Both the position numbers and the translations under genes were made by a program. The notes beneath the pieces were generated by a model. It did not search any database and was not told the origin of the DNA. It worked only from the letters and a program-made list of their open reading frames with translations. DNA of 18,026 nt from Candidatus Omnitrophota bacterium (GTDB taxonomy: Bacteria; Omnitrophota; Gorgyraeia; Gorgyraeales; Gorgyraeaceae), in the NCBI GenBank assembly GCA_003485765.1, contig DNHS01000023.1:50063-68088 (forward strand), written 5' to 3'. Below, one piece after another: positions 1-6,070 of this stretch; the stretch's first letter is position 1, and every line of letters starts with the position of its first letter.

Positions 1-755
1 ATGCGGTTTGTTTAACAGGCGGAAGCCGCGAGCCCCGTGATTTAAAAATAGAAGGCAGGAATCTAAAAGGTATTTATTTCGCAATGGATTATCTTAGGCA
101 GTCAAATAAAAGAATTTCCAGTTGCAAGGTTTCAGAAGATTTCATAGACGCAAAAGGCAAAAATGTGCTTGTTATAGGCGGAGGAGACACAGGCGCAGAC
201 TGCGTTGGAACAGCCCATAGACAGGGAGCAAAAAGCGTGGTTCAGATTGAAGTTCTGCCGAAGCCGCCTGAATGCAGGCCTGAAGATCAGCCGTGGCCTA
301 AATACCCGATGATTTTCAAGTCTTCTTCGAGTCATGAAGAAGGAGGCGAAAGGCATTGGGCTATATTGACAAAGAAATTCATTGCCGAAAAAGAAAATGT
401 TAGAAAGATTTCATGCGTGAAAGTGGACTTCTCCGCAAAAGACGAAAAATCCTGCCCTGTGATGAAAGAGATTCCCGGCAGCGAATTTGAGATAGAGGTT
501 GATTTGGTAATTCTTGCAATAGGCTTTATCCATCCGGAACATCCCGGCCTTCTTGAAAAATTAGGCGTAGAATTTGATTCGCGTGGCAATGTCAAGACAG
601 ACGATAATTACATGACTTCTATTAAAGGCGTATTTTCAGCAGGGGATATGAGGGCCGGCCAATCCCTTATTGTTTGGGCAATCTCAGAAGGCCGCAGGTC
701 CGCATATTGCATTGATAAATATCTTATGGGCCAAACCTCCCTCCCCATGTTATAA
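1..755 (+). CDS. gltD: Glutamate synthase [NADPH] small chain, C-terminal part (5' end outside window)
   Basis: This is the 3' part of the NADPH-oxidising flavoprotein that feeds electrons to glutamate synthase. The reading frame is open from the left edge (codons from position 3) and ends in TAA at 753-755; the ATG at 84 is an internal methionine. The opening residues LTGGSREPRDLKI, then GIYFAMDYL, are typical of GltD. VIGGGDTGADCVGTA is the NADPH-binding Rossmann motif, followed by the family's EVLPKPPECR stretch. The end, GDMRAGQSLIVWAISEGR, is the conserved FAD-binding tail. The N-terminal Fe-S domain and first FAD motif lie upstream of the window. nfnA starts 10 bases after the stop, so the genes are probably co-transcribed. 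It is paralogous to nfnB two genes on, but its NADPH loop (GDTGADC versus GNTAMDA) and tail are those of true GltD. Confidence 0.93.
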   Translation, partial: AVCLTGGSREPRDLKIEGRNLKGIYFAMDYLRQSNKRISSCKVSEDFIDAKGKNVLVIGGGDTGADCVGTAHRQGAKSVVQIEVLPKPPECRPEDQPWPKYPMIFKSSSSHEEGGERHWAILTKKFIAEKENVRKISCVKVDFSAKDEKSCPVMKEIPGSEFEIEVDLVILAIGFIHPEHPGLLEKLGVEFDSRGNVKTDDNYMTSIKGVFSAGDMRAGQSLIVWAISEGRRSAYCIDKYLMGQTSLPML

Positions 756-765
756 TAATCACCAG

Positions 766-1593
766 ATGAAGATATTAAATAAAGAGATTATAGCTGATAG
801 CCAGGGGATACGTATTATAAAGATTGATATCCATTCTCCGGATATAGCTAAAAAGGCTCAGGCAGGGCAGTTTGTTGTTTTAATGGTAAAAGAAGTTGGA
901 GAGAGAATCCCGCTTACCGTAGTAAAAGCTGATCCAGTAAAAGGTATTGTAACAATTATTGTTCAGGAAGCAGGGCTTTCTACAAAATTATTAGGCAGTC
1001 TTGAAAAGGGCGAATCTCTCTATTCAATGGTAGGGCCTTTAGGCCATCCTACACAGATAAAAAAATACGGCAATGTTATATTAGTAGGCGGCGGAGTAGG
1101 CATAGCAGAGATATATCCTGTGGCCAGGGCTATGAAAGACGCTGGTAACCATGTTACTGCCATTCTTGGATCGCGGACAAAAGAACTGTTGATTCTGGAG
1201 AGTGAACTAAAAGAGGTTTCGGCCGAGGTATTAGTGATGACAGACGATGGTTCCTACGGTAGAAAAGGTTTTGTGACTGACAGCCTTAAAGAGCTTCTTG
1301 GAAAGTCTAAGTATGATTTAGTATATGCCGTGGGGCCCTTATCAATGATGCGGGCAGTTTCCATGGCCACAAAACCTTATGTTATCCATACGCTCGTGTC
1401 GTTAAATACTGTAATGGTTGATGCTACTGGCATGTGCGGCTGCTGCAGGGTAAGCGTGGCTGGGGTAACAAAATTTAGCTGTGTAGACGGCCCAGAGTTT
1501 GAAGCTGGCGAGGTTGACTGGGAAGAGCTCTTGAAGCGCAATAATATATATGTTGAAAAAGAAAAACATATATGCCGTCTTAATAACATGTAA
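766..1593 (+). CDS. nfnA: NADH-dependent ferredoxin:NADP+ oxidoreductase subunit A (FAD/[2Fe-2S] FNR-like protein)
   Basis: Small subunit of the flavin-bifurcating Nfn transhydrogenase, also annotated as sulfide dehydrogenase or ferredoxin-NADP reductase subunit alpha. The 275 residues are of usual family length. RIPLTV (48-53) is the flavin-binding RxPxT motif of the FNR superfamily, GGGVGIAEIYPVARAM (108-123) binds the pyridine nucleotide, and YAVGPLSMM (187-195) is the conserved nucleotide-site end. The C-terminal segment MVDATGMCGCCRV plus FSC holds C224, C227 and C239 with D219 nearby, matching the three-Cys/one-Asp [2Fe-2S] site known in NfnA. The frame is open from 670, but ATG 766 is chosen because it gives the family N-terminus (MKILNKEII) and lies just past the gltD stop. 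No clear Shine-Dalgarno is visible, so translational coupling to gltD is likely. nfnB follows 10 bases after the stop, as expected for an obligate heterodimer. Confidence 0.9.
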   Translation: MKILNKEIIADSQGIRIIKIDIHSPDIAKKAQAGQFVVLMVKEVGERIPLTVVKADPVKGIVTIIVQEAGLSTKLLGSLEKGESLYSMVGPLGHPTQIKKYGNVILVGGGVGIAEIYPVARAMKDAGNHVTAILGSRTKELLILESELKEVSAEVLVMTDDGSYGRKGFVTDSLKELLGKSKYDLVYAVGPLSMMRAVSMATKPYVIHTLVSLNTVMVDATGMCGCCRVSVAGVTKFSCVDGPEFEAGEVDWEELLKRNNIYVEKEKHICRLNNM

Positions 1594-1603
1594 TGGATGA
1601 AAA

Positions 1604-3025
1604 ATGAAGAAAGAGCCGGTTAAGATAAAGGAAAAAGACAGCGCCCTGAGAGTCAAGAACTTTGAAGAGGTGGTGCAGGGTTTTTCTGAGATAGAGGCGC
1701 TCGAGGAAGCTATGAGGTGCATTCAATGCAAGAACCCGCAGTGTATATCAGGATGCCCTGTTGGAATCGACATCAAGGCATTTATAAGGGAGCTTTCAAA
1801 AAAAGATTACGACAGCGCGTACTTTACAATAAGGAAAAATAATAATTTCCCATCTATTTGCGGAAGGATATGTCCTGCGGAATATCAGTGCCGCAAGGCG
1901 TGTGTGTTCACTAAAAAGGGTAAGCCTTTTGCGTCTAAGGAATCGATCAATATTCACTTCTTGGAAAGATTTATAGGAGATCATGGGGCGAAAAAAGGCC
2001 TTGAAGTAAAGATAGTAAAAAATGAGAAATTGTCGAAATTCAAGGTGGCGGTTGTGGGATCAGGTCCTGCCGGCCTTTGTTGCGCCGGTGAGCTAGCAAG
2101 GAACGGAGTAAAGGTTTCTGTATTTGAAGGACTTCATAAAACCGGCGGTGTTCTGCGGTATGGTATTCCAGCTTTCAGGCTTCCTAGAAATGTTCTGGAT
2201 TTTGAGATAGATTCTCTGAAAAAACTTGGAGTTGAGATAAGCTTGAATTTTATTGTTGGAAAAGCAAAAACCATAGATGAACTTTTTAGCGAGGGTTTTT
2301 CAGCGATATTTCTCGGGCTTGGGGCAGGCATACCGTCTTTTCTTGGCATACCCGGAGAAAATCTATGCAATGTCTATTCAGCGAACGAGTTTCTTACCAG
2401 GGTAAATTTGATGTCTGCGCATATATTTCCAGCTTACCATACGCCTATTAATATAGGTAAGCATATTGTTGTTATAGGCGGAGGAAATACTGCTATGGAT
2501 GCGGCGCGTGTAGCTATCAGGCTCCAACATATGAACGCTATAAAGCCAGACACAACCATATCATATAGGCGTACTGAAGTAGAGATGCCTAGCCGCAGGC
2601 TGGAGATAGAGCACGCTAAAGAGGAAGGGATTAAATTTGATATTTTAGTAAAACCGGAAGAGTTTACAGGAGATGAAAAAGGATTTGTCACTAAGATGCG
2701 CTCTTCAAGATGCAAGCTCGGAGAGCCTGATAATACCGGGAGGCGGAAACCTGTTGTTATCCCAGATAGTTTATTTGAAGTTGATTGCGACCTTGCGGTG
2801 ATAGCAATCGGGCTTGGCGCCAATCAGATGCTTACCAGGGTTACGCCGCAATTAAAGACTGACAAATACGGCGATGTAATAGTAAATTCAGAGAATATGG
2901 AAACCTCTATAAAAGGGGTTTTTGCCGGAGGGGATATTGTAGGAGGCGAGGGTACTGTCATAGAAGCGTTGGGCATGGCAAAAAAGGCTGCTTCTGCTAT
3001 TATTGAACATCTGCTGCGCTTGTAA
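1604..3025 (+). CDS. nfnB: NfnB / homotetrameric-type glutamate synthase GltA: FAD, NADPH, two [4Fe-4S]
   Basis: Large subunit of the Nfn transhydrogenase; close relatives are often named gltA. The 473 residues fit the family. The N-terminal domain carries two cysteine groups for [4Fe-4S] clusters (C39, C42, C47, C51 and C86, C90, C96, C100). VVGSGPAGLCCAGELA (150-165) binds FAD, and VIGGGNTAMDAARVA (290-304) binds NADP(H). GVFAGGDIVGGEGTVIEA near the end closes the flavin site. In characterised NfnAB the two subunits bifurcate electrons from NADPH to ferredoxin and NAD+, or the reverse. The immediate nfnA neighbour favours NfnB over a stand-alone glutamate synthase chain. Proximity to gltD and the FMN-domain gene at 3209 leaves open that it also supplies reductant for glutamate synthesis. 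Confidence 0.9.
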   Translation: MKKEPVKIKEKDSALRVKNFEEVVQGFSEIEALEEAMRCIQCKNPQCISGCPVGIDIKAFIRELSKKDYDSAYFTIRKNNNFPSICGRICPAEYQCRKACVFTKKGKPFASKESINIHFLERFIGDHGAKKGLEVKIVKNEKLSKFKVAVVGSGPAGLCCAGELARNGVKVSVFEGLHKTGGVLRYGIPAFRLPRNVLDFEIDSLKKLGVEISLNFIVGKAKTIDELFSEGFSAIFLGLGAGIPSFLGIPGENLCNVYSANEFLTRVNLMSAHIFPAYHTPINIGKHIVVIGGGNTAMDAARVAIRLQHMNAIKPDTTISYRRTEVEMPSRRLEIEHAKEEGIKFDILVKPEEFTGDEKGFVTKMRSSRCKLGEPDNTGRRKPVVIPDSLFEVDCDLAVIAIGLGANQMLTRVTPQLKTDKYGDVIVNSENMETSIKGVFAGGDIVGGEGTVIEALGMAKKAASAIIEHLLRL

Positions 3026-3044
3026 TGTTAAAGTAAAAATAGCC

Positions 3045-3073
3045 TTGCAAACATAAAGGCATATTGATATAAT
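3045..3073 (+). promoter_or_regulatory. Sigma70-type promoter for the glutamate-synthase-like gene
   Basis: TTGCAA at 3045-3050 and a perfect TATAAT at 3068-3073 are separated by exactly 17 bases. Transcription would start near 3080, just before the first leader hairpin, giving a 5' leader of about 129 bases before the start codon at 3209. The promoter lies in the gap after nfnB. It is inferred from consensus only. Confidence 0.6.
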
Positions 3074-3085
3074 CAATTTTAACCT

Positions 3086-3130
3086 GGCACAATGTTAGTG
3101 CCTTGAAGAGTTAGGACAAAGACGTTCTAA
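3086..3130 (+). promoter_or_regulatory. Candidate ANTAR-type tandem hairpin antiterminator in leader RNA
   Basis: Hairpin 1 pairs GGCAC (3086-3090) with GTGCC (3098-3102) around the loop AATGTTA. An eight-base linker follows. Hairpin 2 pairs TTAGGAC (3111-3117) with GTTCTAA (3124-3130), seven pairs including one G-U, around the hexaloop AAAGAC. Both loops have A at position 1 and G at position 4, the signature of RNA sites bound by ANTAR antiterminators such as NasR, EutV and AmiR. The 3' arm of hairpin 2 is also part of the 5' arm of the terminator at 3118-3153, so the two cannot coexist. One deviation is that loop 1 has seven bases rather than six. No ANTAR protein is encoded in the window. 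The pairings are read directly; the ANTAR assignment is inference. Confidence 0.6.
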
Positions 3131-3156
3131 GGAGATGCTATTAGAACGTCTTTTTT
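3118..3156 (+). terminator. Intrinsic terminator / attenuator upstream of the FMN-domain gene
   Basis: GACGTTCTAA (3121-3130) pairs perfectly with TTAGAACGTC (3141-3150) around a ten-base loop. The stem can extend by three A-T pairs (AAA 3118-3120 with TTT 3151-3153), and the T run continues to 3156. It sits downstream of the promoter at 3045-3073 and before the start at 3209, so it can attenuate that promoter as well as end read-through from nfnB. Its 5' arm overlaps the alternative hairpin at 3111-3130. Confidence 0.8.
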
Positions 3157-3168
3157 ATTTGTTCGTGA

Positions 3169-3208
3169 ATGCCTAAATATTAGGCATAAAATGAGGAGGG
3201 ATTAGGCA
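3169..3208 (+). promoter_or_regulatory. Leader hairpin, duplicated TTAGGCA and Shine-Dalgarno before the FMN-domain gene
   Basis: ATGCCTAA (3169-3176) pairs with TTAGGCAT (3180-3187) around ATA. An excellent ribosome site, GAGGAGGG, follows at 3193-3200. The spacer ATTAGGCA (3201-3208) repeats the hairpin's 3' arm exactly, directly against the ATG. The 5' arm could thus pair either locally or across the ribosome site to the bases touching the start codon. A translational role is inference. Confidence 0.4.
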
Positions 3209-4795
3209 ATGAATTTACGGACCCCTGGCGGAAATGATGCCACAAGAACGTTTAATCGTTCAAAGAATGTTGTACCTTGTTCAGGCCTGTGCTCAAGATG
3301 TCTTGAGACATGCCGCGGCAACTGCGAAGTATTTAAATCTTCATTTAGAGGAAGAGAAGTTATTTATCCAGGCCCATTCGGCGAGATGACCGCAGGTGGA
3401 GACAAAGACTACCCAGTTGACTATTCACATCTGAATATACAGGGTTACGCGCTTGGAGCAAAAGGTTTGCCTAAAGGCGTGGAAGGCAATCCTGACACAA
3501 CCACATTTCCTACCGTAGATACAGAAACAGAATATGGATGGGATAAAAAAGTAAAGATGAAAGCTCCTATTTTTACAGGAGCGCTTGGTTCAACAGAAAT
3601 CGCGCGTAAAAACTGGGAACATTTTGCAGTAGGAGCAGCGATTTCAGGAGTTACGTTAGTATGCGGCGAAAATGTATGCGGCATTGATCCGAAACTTGAA
3701 CTTGATTCAAAAGGCAAAGTTGTTAACGCGCCTGATATGGATCACCGTATTGAAGTTTACAAAAGATTTCAGGAAGGATATGGCGAAATCCTTGTCCAGA
3801 TGAACGTTGAAGATACGCGTTTAGGTGTTGCAGAATATGTCAGAAAGAAACATAAATTAGATACCATTGAATTAAAATGGGGCCAGGGAGCGAAATGTAT
3901 CGGCGGTGAAATAAAAGTAAAGGGAATTGAAAGGGCATTGGAATTAAAAAAGCGTGGTTACATAGTTACTCCTGACCCAACAGCGCATGCAACTCAGGAA
4001 GCATTTAAAGCAGGCGCAATAAAGGAATTTGAAAGACACTCAAGGCTTGGGTTTGTCTCTGAAGAAGGTTTTATGAAAGAGATAAAACGCCTGAGAAACT
4101 TGGGCTTTAAGAGGATTACGTTAAAAACAGGCGCATATTCTATGAGGGAGCTTGCAATGGCGCTTAAATATTCCTCAATGGCAAAGATAGATCTATTGAC
4201 CATTGACGGCGCGCCAGGCGGAACAGGCATGTCTCCATGGAGAATGATGCAGGAATGGGGCATACCTACATTTTATCTGCAGGCGCTTACTTATGAATTC
4301 TGCCAGAAACTGGAGAAAAAAGGAATGAGAATTCCTGATATTGCAATTGCAGGGGGATTTAGCTTAGAAGACCATGTGTTCAAGGTGCTCGCAATGGGGT
4401 CTCCTTATGTAAAAGCAGTCTGCATGGGCAGGGCTTTAATGATACCTGGTTTTGTCGGCAAAAATATTGACGGATGGATTAAGAAAAATGACATTCCTCC
4501 AACAGTCAAAGAATTTGGCACGAAGCCGGAAGAGATATTTGTCTGCTACGAAGAATTAGCTGAGAAATATGGTAAAGACATGAAAGATATACCGCTCGGA
4601 GCAGTCGGTATATACACATTCTCGCAAAGGATAAAGGTTGGCTTACAGCAGTTGATGGCTGGATCAAGGAACTTCAACCTTAACACCATCTCCAGAAATG
4701 ACTTGATGGCTCTTACAGAAGACGCCTCAAAGATTTCCGGAATTCCTTATGTGATGGATGCGTACAGGAAAGAAGCAGAAAAGATACTGAAATAA
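3209..4795 (+). CDS. FMN-binding glutamate synthase family protein (GltB central-domain homologue)
   Basis: This 528-residue protein corresponds to the synthase (FMN) domain of GltB as a free-standing polypeptide. Family landmarks are LKWGQGAKCIGGEI, which matches the conserved QGAKPGxGG loop; LKTGAYSMRELAMAL; IDGAPGGTGMSPWR, equivalent to the GHDGGTGASP flavin/substrate loop; and IAIAGGFSLEDHVFKVLAMG. It has no amidotransferase or C-terminal GXGXG domain. The [3Fe-4S] cysteine motif that follows the flavin loops in standard GltB (the HLNTCPVG type) is absent; the equivalent stretch is VCMGRALMIPGFVG. Instead residues 24-39 hold five cysteines (C24, C28, C31, C35, C39) that could bind an Fe-S cluster. 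Start 3209 is fixed by GAGGAGGG eight bases upstream. It probably works with the gltD and nfn products, but substrate and reaction are not proven. Its expression appears subject to the upstream attenuator. Confidence 0.85.
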   Translation: MNLRTPGGNDATRTFNRSKNVVPCSGLCSRCLETCRGNCEVFKSSFRGREVIYPGPFGEMTAGGDKDYPVDYSHLNIQGYALGAKGLPKGVEGNPDTTTFPTVDTETEYGWDKKVKMKAPIFTGALGSTEIARKNWEHFAVGAAISGVTLVCGENVCGIDPKLELDSKGKVVNAPDMDHRIEVYKRFQEGYGEILVQMNVEDTRLGVAEYVRKKHKLDTIELKWGQGAKCIGGEIKVKGIERALELKKRGYIVTPDPTAHATQEAFKAGAIKEFERHSRLGFVSEEGFMKEIKRLRNLGFKRITLKTGAYSMRELAMALKYSSMAKIDLLTIDGAPGGTGMSPWRMMQEWGIPTFYLQALTYEFCQKLEKKGMRIPDIAIAGGFSLEDHVFKVLAMGSPYVKAVCMGRALMIPGFVGKNIDGWIKKNDIPPTVKEFGTKPEEIFVCYEELAEKYGKDMKDIPLGAVGIYTFSQRIKVGLQQLMAGSRNFNLNTISRNDLMALTEDASKISGIPYVMDAYRKEAEKILK

Positions 4796-4802
4796 ACTAT
4801 TC

Positions 4803-4840
4803 CTTCTCCCATTTATGGGAGAGGGTTAGGGTGAGGGTAA
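4803..4840 (+). repeat. REP-like repeat: short palindrome plus GGGTTAGGGTGAGGG tail
   Basis: CCTTCTCCC (4803-4811) pairs with GGGAGAGGG (4818-4826) around ATTTAT, followed by TTAGGGTGAGGG. As general knowledge, this GGGAGAGGGTTAGGGTGAGGG theme recurs as an intergenic repeat in many unrelated bacteria. It lies between the stop at 4795 and the terminator at 4845. Only one copy is seen in the window. Confidence 0.55.
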
Positions 4841-4844
4841 ATAG

Positions 4845-4883
4845 CCGCAGGGAATAAAATATTCCCTGCGGCTTGTTTTTTTA
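4845..4883 (+). terminator. Intrinsic terminator after the FMN-domain gene
   Basis: GCCGCAGGGAATA (4845-4857) pairs perfectly over 13 bases with TATTCCCTGCGGC (4861-4873) around AAA, followed by TTGTTTTTTT to 4883. This is a strong rho-independent terminator for the gene ending at 4795. Confidence 0.9.
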
Positions 4884-4885
4884 AG

Positions 4886-4946
4886 ATTCCGAAAAAGCCT
4901 TTTCGGAATCAAATAAAATTTAACCGCCAGTTGGCAAATTTTATTT
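4886..4946. repeat. Two back-to-back inverted repeats
   Basis: GATTCCGAAAA (4886-4896) is the exact inverse of TTTTCGGAATC (4901-4911), with AGCC between. Immediately after, AAATAAAATT (4912-4921) is the exact inverse of AATTTTATTT (4937-4946) and encloses a small GCCA/TGGC palindrome at 4926-4935. Together with the terminator this gives three adjacent foldable elements. They may be remnants of a miniature mobile repeat; no transposase or target duplication is visible. From 4947 to 5035 I see only a weak TAGGGA/TCCCTA inverted pair (4982-5008) and no gene. Confidence 0.5.
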
Positions 4947-5049
4947 GAAAGAAAACTTGCCTCCAGATGTGTCTTATATTGTAGGGAATAGGTATGCGCT
5001 TGTCCCTAAAGGCCACATTTTTAGTTTTAAACACAAAAGGAGGCTTAAT

Positions 5050-5562
5050 ATGTCTAATTTATTTTCTATAGAAATCATAACAAGTAGGATTTTTGTTATT
5101 AGAGGAAAAAAGGTGATGCTTGATAGGGATTTAGCGCTTCTTTATGAAGTAACCACAAAACGATTGAATGAACAAGTTAAGAGAAATATGAAACGGTTTC
5201 CCGGAGATTTTATGTTCCAGTTGACAAAAGCTGAAAAGGACGAACTGGTCGCAATTTGCGGCCGGTTCAATACCATGAAACATTCAACAGTTTTGCCTTA
5301 TGCTTTCACTGAGCAAGGAGTGGCGATGCTTTCCGGCGTATTAAATAGCGATAGAGCAATTATGGTAAATATTCAAATCATGCGCGCTTTTACTCAGTTA
5401 AGACGCATGCTTTTAACAAATAAAGACTTAAGGCATAAAATTGAAGAAATGGAAAGAAAATATGATAAACAATTTGCTATGGTGTTTCAGGTTATTAAAC
5501 AACTATTAGAGCCCCAGCCTGTAAAGCCAAAGCCTTTAATAGGCTTTCATCCTAATCGTTAA
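5050..5562 (+). CDS. ORF6N-domain DNA-binding protein
   Basis: A 170-residue protein of the ORF6N/KilA-N-like family, DNA-binding domains frequent in phages and mobile elements. Residues about 8-115 carry family features: VIRGKKVMLDRDLALLY, TKRLNEQVKRNMKRFPGDF, FMFQLTK and LPYAFTEQGVAMLSGVLNS. The C-terminal third (about 118-155) is charged and probably a coiled coil, ending in a Pro/Lys-rich tail. The frame is open from 4945, but ATG 5050 is chosen because AAAGGAGG (5036-5043) sits just upstream and the earlier residues do not look like the family. The domain is intact and no frameshift is seen. Neighbours are palindromic repeats upstream and a recombinase remnant downstream, which fits an element left after integration. 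The target DNA and cellular role are unknown. Confidence 0.85.
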   Translation: MSNLFSIEIITSRIFVIRGKKVMLDRDLALLYEVTTKRLNEQVKRNMKRFPGDFMFQLTKAEKDELVAICGRFNTMKHSTVLPYAFTEQGVAMLSGVLNSDRAIMVNIQIMRAFTQLRRMLLTNKDLRHKIEEMERKYDKQFAMVFQVIKQLLEPQPVKPKPLIGFHPNR

Positions 5563-5616
5563 TATAAGGCCAACAATTTAATATTCTTTAATATTCTAAC
5601 CTGGTTAGATTTCTAG

Positions 5617-5821
5617 TTGATCAATAATCACTTGAAAGAGACATTGAAATGTGTTAAATTGACGAATGATAGCCCTGTGGAATACATAAAGACAGCTTTT
5701 AAGAATGCGATTAGGCGGTCTGGTATTAGATACTGTAGATTCCATTATGAGATATGCCCATCCTGCTCCTGAATATAAGAGGCAGGTTATAGAGGCTTTT
5801 TTTAGATTAACTATAAACACC
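5617..5821 (+). pseudogene. Tyrosine recombinase (phage integrase family) remnant with internal deletion
   Basis: Two pieces of an integrase C-terminal catalytic domain lie in different frames. In the frame through 5677, residues NNHLKETLKCVKL, then EYIKTAFKNAIRRSGIRYCRFH (5680-5745 region), match the segment that normally leads into the catalytic DLRHT box. The frame then breaks, and from 5747 a +1-shifted frame reads MRYAHPAPEYKRQVIEAF. That is the segment containing the nucleophilic tyrosine (RYAH) and the C-terminal helix of XerC/D-like integrases. The intervening DLRHT and H-x-x-R/LGH boxes are missing. The upstream frame meets TAG at 5614, so there is no intact N-terminus. The gene is dead. 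An apparent ORF in the second frame runs on into the next gene, but the latter has its own ribosome site. Confidence 0.7.
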
Positions 5822-5836
5822 AACAGGGAGGAAATT

Positions 5837-6028
5837 ATGTCAAAAGAAGGTGTGCATAAGTGTAATACCTCGGAAAATTGTCACGAAGAAAATCATATTT
5901 GTAGGATTATTATTAGAAAGGATTTAGGTAGGATTAAAGAGCTTGTAAAGGATGCTCAATTTTATTGTAAAAATTGTGGACGCGCAGCTCATAACTCTGA
6001 AAATCTCTGCAATCCTTCTAAAATATAG
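5837..6028 (+). CDS. Small Cys-rich protein with zinc-ribbon-like CxxC, function unknown
   Basis: A 63-residue protein with cysteines at 9, 15, 22, 44, 47 and 58 and histidines at 7, 16, 20 and 52. The C-terminal part, FYCKNCGRAAHNSENLCNP, has a CxxC knuckle and a third cysteine ten residues on, suggesting metal binding. Start 5837 is chosen because AGGGAGG (5825-5831) is well placed upstream. The same frame is open from 5705, but those residues belong to the integrase remnant. No signal peptide or membrane segment is seen. It lies between the integrase scar and tRNA-Thr. The function is not recognised. Confidence 0.65.
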   Translation: MSKEGVHKCNTSENCHEENHICRIIIRKDLGRIKELVKDAQFYCKNCGRAAHNSENLCNPSKI

Positions 6029-6070
6029 TAGATTTAGCAATTTCTGTAACATATTGAAAATACAATAGAT

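Noticed and set aside
670..765. Upstream start for nfnA at 670
   Set aside because: It would overlap gltD by 86 bases and adds residues not seen in the family; ATG 766 gives the expected N-terminus.
3085..3100. Possible sigma54 (-24/-12) promoter: TGGCAC followed by GT at the -12 spacing
   Set aside because: The near-invariant GC of the -12 element is GT here, and the same bases form a hairpin stem just downstream of a good sigma70 promoter.
3080..3160. Known metabolite riboswitch (for example glutamine or guanidine class) in the leader
   Set aside because: I could not match any conserved riboswitch core; the two A1/G4-loop hairpins and overlapping terminator fit an ANTAR site better.
4945..5049. 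Upstream start for the ORF6N protein at 4945
   Set aside because: The extra 35 residues do not resemble the family and fall in palindromic sequence; AAAGGAGG precedes ATG 5050.
5632..5688. Promoter-like TTGAAA/TTAAAT and TTGACG/TACATA pairs
   Set aside because: They lie inside the integrase remnant coding sequence and match consensus only weakly.
5605..5823. Minus-strand open frame of 72 codons
   Set aside because: It is the shadow of the integrase remnant on the + strand; no ribosome site or recognisable protein.
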